Source: Helicobacteraceae bacterium
GTDB taxonomy: Bacteria > Campylobacterota > Campylobacteria > Campylobacterales > SZUA-545
DNA: 15,935 nucleotides
Reading direction: 5' to 3'
Assembly (NCBI GenBank): GCA_031276985.1
Contig: JAISMA010000223.1
Location: 1 to 15,935, forward strand
The notes beneath the pieces are model-generated. The model had not been told where the DNA came from. It ran no database searches and saw nothing but the letters and a program-made list of their open reading frames with translations. The position numbers were made by a program, and so were the translations under genes. Shown here piece by piece: positions 1 to 7,946 of this stretch. Each line of letters opens with the position of its first letter. Within the stretch, counting starts at the first letter, position 1.

Positions 1-2
1 AT

Positions 3-698
3 ATCGGCGCAATCGAAAAGCTAATCGCCAAAAAACGCGCAATCAAACAAGGCGTAATGCAACAACTTCTCACAGGCAAACGCCGCTTAACAGGCTTCAA
101 CTCCCAATGGACAGAAAAAAATATCAACGATCTGGGAAATGTAATCACAGGGAGAACTCCAAGTACCGCAAATAAAGAATACTGGAACGGAAGCATTGCT
201 TGGGTAACGCCAACAGATATATCATTTACAAAAAACATCTATAAAAGCGAAAGAATGGTAACCGAATGCGGCATTAAGCAAATTTGTGAATTACCGCCCA
301 ATACGCTTCTTGTAACTTGTATTGCAAGCATAGGCAAAAACACTATACTTCGAGTACGCGGGGCTACTAACCAACAGATAAATGCTGTTATCCCGTTTGA
401 TGATTTTGATGTAGATTTCTTATATTATGTTTTAGAAATAAACAAACAAGCATTATTGCAGAAAGCTGGACAAACAGCTACAAATATTATTTCAAAAACG
501 GAATTTTCAACAATTGTATTTAAGATACCGCCAACGCTTGCAGAGCAACAAGCGATCGCTAAAATTCTATCCGATATAGACGCGCAGATCGACGCGCTAA
601 TAGCAAAGCTAAACAAAGCAAAAAACATCAAACAAGGCATAGCGCAAAAGCTACTAACGGGCAAAATTAGACTACCGCAAAGGATCGCAAATGGCTGA
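3..698 (+). CDS. hsdS: Type I restriction-modification specificity subunit HsdS (3' part, cut by window edge)
   Basis: HsdS is the DNA-recognition subunit of a type I restriction-modification complex (HsdR2M2S); each of its two target-recognition domains reads half of a bipartite site. The frame is open from base 3, so the ATG at 57 is internal and the true start lies upstream of the window. What remains is the end of the central conserved helix (bases 12-89, with KQG and LLTGK), the second target-recognition domain (about 90-525), and the distal conserved helix (PPTLAEQQAIAKIL, then IKQG and LLTGK, about 525-674). The two helices are repeats of each other, as expected for HsdS. The recognition-domain part is visibly AT-richer than its flanks, a common sign of domain exchange. 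The stop overlaps hsdR by 8 bases. Which sequence is recognised cannot be read from this. Confidence 0.93.
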   Translation: MGAIEKLIAKKRAIKQGVMQQLLTGKRRLTGFNSQWTEKNINDLGNVITGRTPSTANKEYWNGSIAWVTPTDISFTKNIYKSERMVTECGIKQICELPPNTLLVTCIASIGKNTILRVRGATNQQINAVIPFDDFDVDFLYYVLEINKQALLQKAGQTATNIISKTEFSTIVFKIPPTLAEQQAIAKILSDIDAQIDALIAKLNKAKNIKQGIAQKLLTGKIRLPQRIANG

Positions 699-3600
699 AC
701 GCGACACGCAAAATCGCATATTACAACTTATAAGGCAAAAGCTAGGCTTCGCGTATCTTGGCGATCTACGCGCCAAAGACAACAAAAACATAGACGAATC
801 CGCGCTTAAAACCTATCTAAAACGTTCAGGTTACAAAGATCGCCTAATTAACGGCGCAATGCGCGATCTTATTAGCGCGGCAAGCAAAAACGCCGATCTC
901 TACGAGACAAACAAAGAGCTATATACGCTTTTGCGCTATGGTCATTCCATTGTGGTTGAAACGGGCAAACATTCGGAACATATTTATTTTATCGATTGGA
1001 AAAATCCTCTTAACAACGATTTCGCCGTTGCGGAGGAAGTAACCGTGAAAGGCAAAAGCGAACGCCGCCCCGATATTGTGTTTTATATAAACGGTATCGC
1101 AATCGCAACGCTAGAGCTTAAATCTGGCGCGACGTCCGTCTCAAAAGGCATACGACAAACAATCAGCGCGCAAACAGAAGCGTACATTCGCCCGTTTTTC
1201 AACACGGTACAGATCTGCCTTGCGGGTAACGATACGGAAGGCTTGCGTTACGGCGCAATCGAAACGCCCGAAAAACACTATATGAAATGGAAAGAAGACG
1301 ACAAAGCGCCCGATCTAATTTCGGCAAAAATCCGCGCTTTGCGCGAAGGCGAAAAACGCGAGATCGACAAAGATATTATTTCGCTGTTTGCCAAAGAACG
1401 CCTATGCGATATATTGTACAACTTTATCGTCTTTGACGCTGGCAAGAAAAAGCTATGCCGACAAAATCAATTTTTTGGCGTTGTCGCGGCGCGAGATCGC
1501 CTTTTGCGACGCGAAGGCGGCATAATATGGCACACGCAAGGCAGCGGAAAATCGCTTACTATGGTTTGGCTTTCGCGCATTATAAAAGAAAACAATCCAA
1601 AAGCCCGCATATTGATCGTTACCGATCGCGAAGAGTTGGATCATCAGATAGCGACAAAAGTATACAACAATGACGCGACGGGCGATCGCATTTATAACAC
1701 AAAATCAGGAGCGGATCTTATAGAACAACTCCAAAAAACCGAGCATAACACAATGTGTTCGCTTATCCACAAATTCGGCGTACGCGCAAATTCGGACGAT
1801 GAAAAACTATCGGAAAAATTGTACGAAAAATACATCGAGGACTTAAAGGCAAGTTTGCCAACGGGTTTTAAGGCAAAAGGCGATTTTTACGTTTTTGTAG
1901 ACGAATGCCACAGAACGCAAAGCGGCAAACTTCACGCCGCTATGAAAACCTTGTTGCCAGAGGCGATATTTATAGGATTTACAGGCACGCCGCTTCTTGC
2001 CAAACAAAAACGCCCTTCGGCGATCGGCGAAAAAAGCAGCGTGGAAATATTCGGCGGTTATATCCATACATACAAATACAACGAAGCGACAGCCGACGGC
2101 GTAGTGCTAGATCTACGCTACGAAGCGCGGGATATTGAGCAATGGCTTTCGTCGAGCGAAAAAATCGATCAATGGTTCGATATGAAAACGAGCGGCTTAA
2201 CCGACGTCGCAAAAGCGCAATTAAAACAGCGCTGGGGAACATTACAAAACGTATTTTCCAGCGCAAGCAGGCTTTCAAAAGTCGTGAGCGACATTGTTTT
2301 CGATATGGAACGCTATCCGCGCCTAAAAAGCGGACACGGCAACGCGCTACTTGTCGCGGGAAGCATTTATGAAGCCTGCAAATATTTCGAGATGTTTCAA
2401 AATACGGAACTTAAAGATAAATGCGCGATCATCACCTCGTACAATACGAGCGATCCTAATATAAAATTATCGGACACGGGAGAGGGCGAAACGGAAGATC
2501 TGTTCAAAAATAAAATTTATAAAGATATGCTCAAAGGCAGATCGCAAACAGATTTTGAAAATGAAGCAAAAGAACAGTTCATCAACGAACCCGCAAAGAT
2601 GAAACTGCTAATCGTGGTGGATAAACTGCTTACGGGTTTCGACGCGCCAAGAGCGACCTATTTATATATCGATAAATCAATGCGCGATCACGGTTTGTTT
2701 CAAGCGATCTGTCGCGTGAATCGTCTGGATACGAAGAACGAGGATAAAGACTACGGTTATATTATCGACTATAAAGATCTGTTCAAAGCGCTAACGCAAG
2801 CCGTAGCCGATTACACCAGCGGGGCTTTTGGCGAGTTTGATCGCGACGACGTTCAAGGACTGCTAAAAAATCGCCGCGACGAAGCAAAAAAACGCTTTGA
2901 GGAAGCAATGGAGAGCTTGCGCGCTCATTGCGACTCTGTGCCGCCGCCAAAAGATACGCTTGAGTTTATGCATTATTTTTGTTCCGCAAACGGCGATCCT
3001 AACGAGATCAAAGCAAACGAGCCGAAACGACTTACGCTTTATCGATTAACGTCGGCGGCGCTTCGCGCTTACGCCGATATTGCCAACGATATGTCTTCGC
3101 TTGGATATTCAAAAGAGGCGCGAGAGGATTTAAGAAAAGAGGTTTATTATTATAAAACGCGGCGCGACGAAATAAAGATCGCAAGTTGTGATTATATCGA
3201 TCTTAAACAGTTTGAGCCAGATATGCGCCATTTGCTTGATACATATATCGCGGCAAACGAGAGCAAAGAGTTAGCGGCGTTTGACGATTTGACCCTTATT
3301 GAAATAATGATCGCAAAAGGCGCGGATTTCGTGGGCGATTTGCCCGCTGGCATTCGTGAAAACAACTCCGCCGTCGCGGAAACTGTGGAGGCAAACATTC
3401 GCAAAAAGATCGTGGAAAAAGAGCTTGCCAATCCGAAATATTATCAAGAAATGTCCGAGTTGCTAGACGATCTTATAAAACGGCGCAAAGCGGAACAGAT
3501 TAAATACGCGGCTTATCTTGAAGAGTGCGTCGCGCTTGCGAAAAAAGTCAACAGCGGCGGAGAAACAGATCGCTATCCCGACAAGATTAAACATTCCGAC

Positions 3601-3813
3601 GCTATGAAGGCGCTATATGATAATATCACGAAAGATATTGATTTTATTGTTAGCCTTCATAAAGCCATTAAACAACGCAAAGATCACGAATGGCTTGGCG
3701 AACCCTCGAAAGAAAGAAAGGTTAAGCAGATTATCCATGAATTCGCAAAAGACGATGAAATGATCGAAAAGATATTTGAAATAGTAAAAGCGCAAAAGGA
3801 ATATCTCAAATGA
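691..3813 (+). CDS. hsdR: Type I restriction endonuclease subunit R (HsdR)
   Basis: This is the ATP-dependent DNA translocase and nuclease subunit of the type I complex, 1040 residues, a normal length. The N-terminal PD-(D/E)xK nuclease shows D128, E142 and K144 (PDIVF then LELKSG), with the following QxxxY motif at Q161-Y165. The SF2 motor has Walker A TQGSGKS near 282-288, the DECH box at 404-407, TGTP at 431-434, LLTGFDAP near 646-653, and motif VI QAICRVNR near 671-678. All key residues look intact, so the protein is probably functional. The C-terminal region is helical, charged and presumably contacts the methylase core. ATG 691 is preceded by AAAGGA at a spacing of six bases and overlaps the end of hsdS by 8 bases; the ATGA overlap at 3810 couples it to the next gene. 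hsdM is not in the window. Confidence 0.97.
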   Translation: MAERDTQNRILQLIRQKLGFAYLGDLRAKDNKNIDESALKTYLKRSGYKDRLINGAMRDLISAASKNADLYETNKELYTLLRYGHSIVVETGKHSEHIYFIDWKNPLNNDFAVAEEVTVKGKSERRPDIVFYINGIAIATLELKSGATSVSKGIRQTISAQTEAYIRPFFNTVQICLAGNDTEGLRYGAIETPEKHYMKWKEDDKAPDLISAKIRALREGEKREIDKDIISLFAKERLCDILYNFIVFDAGKKKLCRQNQFFGVVAARDRLLRREGGIIWHTQGSGKSLTMVWLSRIIKENNPKARILIVTDREELDHQIATKVYNNDATGDRIYNTKSGADLIEQLQKTEHNTMCSLIHKFGVRANSDDEKLSEKLYEKYIEDLKASLPTGFKAKGDFYVFVDECHRTQSGKLHAAMKTLLPEAIFIGFTGTPLLAKQKRPSAIGEKSSVEIFGGYIHTYKYNEATADGVVLDLRYEARDIEQWLSSSEKIDQWFDMKTSGLTDVAKAQLKQRWGTLQNVFSSASRLSKVVSDIVFDMERYPRLKSGHGNALLVAGSIYEACKYFEMFQNTELKDKCAIITSYNTSDPNIKLSDTGEGETEDLFKNKIYKDMLKGRSQTDFENEAKEQFINEPAKMKLLIVVDKLLTGFDAPRATYLYIDKSMRDHGLFQAICRVNRLDTKNEDKDYGYIIDYKDLFKALTQAVADYTSGAFGEFDRDDVQGLLKNRRDEAKKRFEEAMESLRAHCDSVPPPKDTLEFMHYFCSANGDPNEIKANEPKRLTLYRLTSAALRAYADIANDMSSLGYSKEAREDLRKEVYYYKTRRDEIKIASCDYIDLKQFEPDMRHLLDTYIAANESKELAAFDDLTLIEIMIAKGADFVGDLPAGIRENNSAVAETVEANIRKKIVEKELANPKYYQEMSELLDDLIKRRKAEQIKYAAYLEECVALAKKVNSGGETDRYPDKIKHSDAMKALYDNITKDIDFIVSLHKAIKQRKDHEWLGEPSKERKVKQIIHEFAKDDEMIEKIFEIVKAQKEYLK

Positions 3814-4535
3814 ACGTAAATGGCATATCCGTCGAAGTGTTAAGAAAAAACAACAAAAATATGCACCTGTACGTCTTGCCGCCGCTTGGAAAAGTGCGCG
3901 TTTCGGCGCCGTTAAAAATCGCCGACGAAACGATACGGCTTTTCGTGCTTACAAAATTAGGCTGGGTGAAATCAAAAATCCGCGAGTTTGAAAACCAACC
4001 TCGTCAAACAATCCGCGAATACGTTTCGGGCGAAAGCCACTATTTTTGGGGAAATCGCTACCTTCTAAAAGTGATCGAAAACGCGAAAGAAAACGGCGTT
4101 TCGGCGCAATCTGGATATTTAGTTTTACGGCTTCGCAAAGGCTCAAACAGCGCGGATCGCAAAACAATTTTTAACGAGTGGTATCGCAAAGAATTAAAGC
4201 AAAAAATCCCCGCTTTGATCGCGTTATGGCAAAAACGGCTTGGCGTGATCGCAAACGATTGGCAAGTTAAAAATATGCGTACCAAATGGGGAACATGCAA
4301 CGTATCGAAAAAGCGCGTTTGGATTAACCTGCAACTTGCCAAAAAACCGATCGAATGCCTTGAATATATTATCGTCCATGAGTTGTGCCATTTGATCCAA
4401 AAAGATCATTCAGCCGCGTTTATAGCGCTAATGGATAAACATCTTCCAAATTGGCGCGTAACGCAAAGAACGCTAAACGAGTTTATCATCGACGCGTACG
4501 ACGGCGCTTTTGAAAAAAGCAAAATCGCCGCGTAG
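3810..4535 (+). CDS. YgjP-type (DUF45/SprT-like) zinc metallopeptidase, type I RM-associated
   Basis: A 241-residue protein of the YgjP/DUF45 family, M48/SprT-like metal-dependent hydrolases. The zinc site is H190-E-L-C-H194, with a likely third ligand at H200 in the following DHS motif, and the family hallmark MRTKWGTC lies at about 156-163. The N-terminal beta-rich half (GKVRVSAP, then a W-containing helix and a GESHYFWG stretch) is also typical. There is no signal peptide, so it acts in the cytoplasm. It starts inside the hsdR stop codon (ATGA), with AAAGGA nine bases upstream. Genes of this family often follow hsdR in type I operons, where their job is not established. A proteolytic role, for instance on HsdR or DNA-bound proteins, is only inference. 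The catalytic residues are intact. Confidence 0.88.
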   Translation: MNVNGISVEVLRKNNKNMHLYVLPPLGKVRVSAPLKIADETIRLFVLTKLGWVKSKIREFENQPRQTIREYVSGESHYFWGNRYLLKVIENAKENGVSAQSGYLVLRLRKGSNSADRKTIFNEWYRKELKQKIPALIALWQKRLGVIANDWQVKNMRTKWGTCNVSKKRVWINLQLAKKPIECLEYIIVHELCHLIQKDHSAAFIALMDKHLPNWRVTQRTLNEFIIDAYDGAFEKSKIAA

Positions 4536-4563
4536 CTTCAAGCGCGAAAAAACGTCCGCGTTG

Positions 4564-4590
4564 CGCCGATCGCGCCGAAGCCGATCGCGG
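4564..4590. repeat. Short repeat in the convergent gap between the metallopeptidase gene and pncA
   Basis: The 56-base gap between these convergent genes holds two copies of GCCGATCGCG (4565-4574 and 4580-4589). Because each contains the palindrome CGATCG, the copies can pair with each other in either transcript. There is no clear T-run, so a terminator role is possible but weakly supported. Confidence 0.3.
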
Positions 4591-4591
4591 A

Positions 4592-5191
4592 TTATGGTTT
4601 GATCAAAACGCCAAGCGATCGCATTTCATCAAGCGCGTTTGCCGCGCCTTCAGCCGTTACGCCGACGCAAGCGCCCGCCAAAACGGATACTTTGTTTCCA
4701 AGCCGCAAAGCGTCGATCGCGCTACTTTTGACGCAAAAATCCGTCGCGATTCCCGCGAAATCCAGCTCGTAACCGCCGCCAAAAAGCCGCTCTAAGCCCG
4801 TGCTTGTAACCTTATCGTTTTCAAAAAAAGCCGAATAGCTGTCGATTTGCGCCCTTGCGCCCTTGCGAACGATAAAGTTAAACCTGAACGTATCCAGCCG
4901 CGAATGAAACGCCGCGCCGAAGCTGTCTTGAACGCAATGGCTCGCCCACAAAACCTGCTTTCCGTAGCTAACGTCGATTATGTCCAGCGGTTTTTTGCCC
5001 GCGTGATTGGCGGCGAAAGAGAGGTGATTTTGCGGATGCCAATCCTGCGTGGCGACGATTAGATCGTATTCGCCGCTTGCCATTAGGCGATTTATGGGTT
5101 CTATGATTGTTTCGCCGCCGACGCAATAGAGCGCGCCGTTTGGATCGGCAAAGTCGTTTTGCGCGTCGATTATTATCAGGCTTTTGTTCAT
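4592..5191 (-). CDS. pncA: Nicotinamidase (PncA, isochorismatase-like hydrolase)
   Basis: PncA hydrolyses nicotinamide to nicotinate and ammonia in the NAD salvage (Preiss-Handler) pathway, in the cytoplasm. The 199-residue protein has the catalytic triad D9 (IIIDAQNDF), K110 (VRKG) and C153 (ATDFCV), and the metal ligands D50, H52 (TQDWHP) and H85 (WASHCVQ). The segment IDSYSAFFEND is characteristic of true nicotinamidases within the isochorismatase superfamily. Length and motif spacing match the E. coli type. The ATG overlaps the hom stop by four bases (ATGA on the minus strand), and AAGGA lies seven bases upstream inside hom, so it is probably the second gene of a hom-pncA transcript. The pairing with hom has no obvious metabolic logic. 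Confidence 0.94.
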   Translation of the reverse strand: MNKSLIIIDAQNDFADPNGALYCVGGETIIEPINRLMASGEYDLIVATQDWHPQNHLSFAANHAGKKPLDIIDVSYGKQVLWASHCVQDSFGAAFHSRLDTFRFNFIVRKGARAQIDSYSAFFENDKVTSTGLERLFGGGYELDFAGIATDFCVKSSAIDALRLGNKVSVLAGACVGVTAEGAANALDEMRSLGVLIKP

Positions 5192-6456
5192 GATTCAATC
5201 CTTAACATAACGGGCGGCGATTTAACAAACGCCAACGCGCCGATCTCCTTTAGCGCCGCGATCAGATCGACCTCTCTGGCTTTGTGCGTAGACAAAAGCA
5301 GATTCGCCCACTCTTTTTTCACCCGCTTTTTGCGTTGCAAAACGGTCTCGATCGATATGTCGCGGCTTGCCAAAATCGCCGCCGTTTGCGCTAACACGCC
5401 CGCTACGTCCTCGACGAGAACGCGAATATAGTATTTGCTTTCGATTTCGTCTTTTCTCGCTACGCTTAACTGCCTTTCATTGGCGCGTCTAAAGCCCAGC
5501 ATTGGCGAAGTTTCGCCCCGCGCTATTGCGATCAGATCGGCTACCGCGGAGCTTGCCGTCGCCCTTCCGCCCGCGCCCGCGCCGTAGTAGAAGGTTTCGC
5601 CGCTCATATCGCCAATCATCGAAACGCCGTTCATTACGCCGTCGACTTTAGCGATCATATCTTTGCGCGAAACGAACGACGGATGCACGCGCAAACTAAC
5701 CTTGTCGCCGCGTTTTTTGGCGATAGCGAGCGATTTGATCGTGTAGCCGAACTCTTCGGCGAATGCTATATCCTCGTCGGTTAAATGCCCGATTCCCTCG
5801 ATAAGCATATCTTCGGGTTTAGCGTCGATTCCATAGGCGAGGCTTGCCAAAATAAGCAGTTTATGCGCCGCGTCGAAACCGCCCACGTCGAACGTTGGAT
5901 CGGCTTCCGCGTAGCCAAGCTCCTGCGCTTCTTTGAGGGCGCGATCGAAACTGACGCGCTTTTCAAACATTCGCGTAAGCATATAGTTGCACGTGCCGTT
6001 TATCACGCCGCGAATGCTCTCGATGTGGTTTGCGCCAAGCCCGTCGCGCAAAGCGCGCACAATCGGAATCCCGCCCGCGACGCTCGCCTCGTACATAAAC
6101 GGAACGCCGTTTGCCAGCTCTTCCAACTCGTAACGGCGATAGGCTAACAGCGCTTTATTCGCCGTAACGACCGCCTTTTTGTTTTTCAGCGCCGCTTTGA
6201 CAACCTCGTACGCATGCTCCACGCCGCCCATAAGCTCCACGACCGCGTCGATCTGCGGATCGTCCGTCGCCTCTTTATAATCCGCGCTAAGCGGAAAATC
6301 AACGCCGTCGCGTTTGCGGTTTGGGTTTTTTACGATCCCTTTGACGACGCGGATCTCTTTGCCCGCTCTCGCGGTTATAACCGATTTGTTTTCGCGCAAA
6401 ATATCGGCTACCGCCGCGCCCACCGTACCAACGCCAACCAAAGCTATTTTCAACAT
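5188..6456 (-). CDS. hom: Homoserine dehydrogenase
   Basis: This enzyme reduces aspartate semialdehyde to homoserine with NAD(P)H, the branch step towards threonine and methionine. In the 422 residues, the Rossmann motif GVGTVG lies at 8-13, TANK at 98-101 and NGTCNY at 153-158. The catalytic region EADPTFDVGGFDAAHK includes E184, D195 and K199, which match the known active-site spacing. A C-terminal ACT domain (about 345-420, starting YYIRVLVEDVAGV) suggests feedback control by an amino acid, typically threonine. The protein is the monofunctional form without an aspartokinase domain. It has its own leader with a TACAAT box and a perfect hairpin about 37 bases before the ATG. It is followed by pncA with a 4-base overlap. 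Confidence 0.96.
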   Translation of the reverse strand: MLKIALVGVGTVGAAVADILRENKSVITARAGKEIRVVKGIVKNPNRKRDGVDFPLSADYKEATDDPQIDAVVELMGGVEHAYEVVKAALKNKKAVVTANKALLAYRRYELEELANGVPFMYEASVAGGIPIVRALRDGLGANHIESIRGVINGTCNYMLTRMFEKRVSFDRALKEAQELGYAEADPTFDVGGFDAAHKLLILASLAYGIDAKPEDMLIEGIGHLTDEDIAFAEEFGYTIKSLAIAKKRGDKVSLRVHPSFVSRKDMIAKVDGVMNGVSMIGDMSGETFYYGAGAGGRATASSAVADLIAIARGETSPMLGFRRANERQLSVARKDEIESKYYIRVLVEDVAGVLAQTAAILASRDISIETVLQRKKRVKKEWANLLLSTHKAREVDLIAALKEIGALAFVKSPPVMLRIES

Positions 6457-6486
6457 AAATCTATCGCCTCGCTATATTCGTCGCGG

Positions 6487-6492
6487 ATTGTA
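6487..6492 (-). promoter_or_regulatory. Candidate -10 box for hom-pncA
   Basis: On the minus strand the hexamer TACAAT sits 30 bases before the hom ATG, directly after the 3' arm of a hairpin. No good -35 is seen, which is common for Campylobacterota housekeeping promoters. A GAGG about ten bases before the ATG would serve as ribosome binding site. Confidence 0.45.
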
Positions 6493-6516
6493 GCAAACGC
6501 CGCTTTTCGCGTTTGC
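6493..6516. repeat. Perfect stem-loop upstream of hom
   Basis: GCAAACGC (6493-6500) and GCGTTTGC (6509-6516) form a perfect 8-bp inverted repeat with an 8-base spacer. It abuts the candidate -10 box of hom, on the side where a -35 would be. It could be an operator for a dimeric regulator or a secondary termination hairpin for argH readthrough. The sequence alone does not decide. Confidence 0.5.
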
Positions 6517-6540
6517 GTAAAAATTCGCCCCGCCAAGTTT

Positions 6541-6566
6541 GCCCTCCGCTTTGGAGTTCAGAGGGC
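6541..6566 (-). terminator. Terminator-like hairpin at the end of argH
   Basis: In the minus-strand transcript GCCCTC (the last coding bases of argH, 6566-6561) pairs with GAGGGC (6546-6541) across a 14-base loop containing the stop codon. A TTTTT run follows only about 20 bases further on, so termination may be inefficient. Confidence 0.4.
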
Positions 6567-7946
6567 GATTGTTTTTAACAGCGCTTCGACTTTGGCTATT
6601 TGCGCTTCGACGGCGCTTGTAGCCGTTCCGCCTTCGCTTGTTCTGGCGTTCATCGAGGCGAAAACGTCGAGCGCGAAAACGAGAACGGCTAAACGACCGT
6701 CGATTTGCGCTAGATCGGCGCTTGTTAGATCGCTTAGATCGACGCCCTTTTGATCGGCTAAAGCCACGGCTTTTCGCGCCAAATGGTGCGCGTCCCGAAA
6801 CGCTACGCCTTTTTTGACCGCCGCGTCGGCTAGATCGGTGGCGGTTAAATGCCCGCGCTTGCACGCTTTGAGCATGGCTTCGGCGTTGAATTTCGTCTCT
6901 TTATCGCCAATCATTTCCGTGAAGATCGCAAGCGAATCGCCAAGCGTTTTAAGCGCGTCGAAAACGCTTTGCTTGTCCTCTTGCAAATCTTTGTTGTAAG
7001 CCAGCGGCAACGCCTTCATCGTCGTAAAAAGCGCGATCAGATCGCCGTATATTCGCCCCGTTTTGCCGCGTATCAGTTCGGCGGCGTCGGGATTGCGTTT
7101 TTGCGGCATAATCGAGCTACCCGTCGTGAACCGATCGCTTATCTTGACAAATCCAAACTCGCTTGAAGACCACAAGATCAGCTCTTCGCAAAAACGACTT
7201 AGGTGCGTCTGCGCGAGGCTTGCGTTGAAAAGCGCCTCCAGCGCGAAGTCGCGGTCGCTAACGCCGTCCATCGCGTTGAGCGTTACGCCGTCGAAGCCAA
7301 GCTCTTTCGCCGTCGCTTGACGATCTATGTCGTGCGGCGTACCCGCGAGCGCCGCGCCGCCAAGAGGCGAGATATTGCAACGTTTGCGGCTTGATTCAAA
7401 GCGTTCAAAATCGCGGATAAACATGGCGATATAGGCGAGCAGATGATAAGCGAGGCTAATCGGTTGCGCGTGTTGAAGGTGCGTAAAACCCGGCATTAGC
7501 GTTTGCGTATGCGCTTTGGCGATTGCGAGCAACGTTTTTATAAGTTTGACAAGCAAAAGCGCCATAGCGCGATTTTGCCGCATGCACCACAGGCGAAAAT
7601 CCAGCGCGACTTGATCGTTGCGGCTTCGCGCCGTGTGAAGCCGTTTGCCCGCTTCGCCGATAAGCTCCGTCAGGCGTTTTTCAAGCGCCATGTGAATGTC
7701 TTCGTCGCAAACGCGAAATTCGAATTCGCCGCGCTCAATTTCGCCTTTAATTTGCTCCAAACCGCGAGCAATCGCCTTAAAATCGTCGTCGGCGATAATG
7801 CCTTGCGCGGCGAGCATGCGCGCATGCGCGATCGAGCCTTCAATGTCCTCGCGGTAAAGCGCGCGATCTACGTCTATCGACGCGTTGAATCGATCGAGTA
7901 AAGCGTCGCCCTCTTCGCCGCCGTCGCCCCAAAGTTTGTCGCTCAT
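6558..7946 (-). CDS. argH: Argininosuccinate lyase
   Basis: ArgH splits argininosuccinate into arginine and fumarate, the last step of arginine synthesis, in the cytoplasm. The protein is 462 residues, the usual length for this tetrameric fumarase/aspartase-superfamily enzyme. Conserved stretches are TARSRNDQVALD (105-116), THLQHAQP around the catalytic His (155-162), GGAALAGTPHDIDR (196-209), and the superfamily signature GSSIMPQKRNP (276-286) with its catalytic serine. The N-terminal KLWGDGG also fits. The ATG overlaps the rny stop by four bases and there is no strong ribosome binding site, so translational coupling to rny is likely. The end of the gene forms part of a GC-rich hairpin. Confidence 0.97.
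   Translation of the reverse strand: MSDKLWGDGGEEGDALLDRFNASIDVDRALYREDIEGSIAHARMLAAQGIIADDDFKAIARGLEQIKGEIERGEFEFRVCDEDIHMALEKRLTELIGEAGKRLHTARSRNDQVALDFRLWCMRQNRAMALLLVKLIKTLLAIAKAHTQTLMPGFTHLQHAQPISLAYHLLAYIAMFIRDFERFESSRKRCNISPLGGAALAGTPHDIDRQATAKELGFDGVTLNAMDGVSDRDFALEALFNASLAQTHLSRFCEELILWSSSEFGFVKISDRFTTGSSIMPQKRNPDAAELIRGKTGRIYGDLIALFTTMKALPLAYNKDLQEDKQSVFDALKTLGDSLAIFTEMIGDKETKFNAEAMLKACKRGHLTATDLADAAVKKGVAFRDAHHLARKAVALADQKGVDLSDLTSADLAQIDGRLAVLVFALDVFASMNARTSEGGTATSAVEAQIAKVEALLKTIAL

Noticed and set aside
4850..4870. Tandem TTGCGCCC repeat inside pncA
   Set aside because: Two copies only, in frame within a normal coding sequence; no sign of phase variation.
6214..6753. Plus-strand frame of 179 codons across the starts of hom and the end of argH
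   Set aside because: It is antisense to two clear genes, arginine- and alanine-rich, and has no family features. Long shadow frames are expected from the GCG-rich codon use here.
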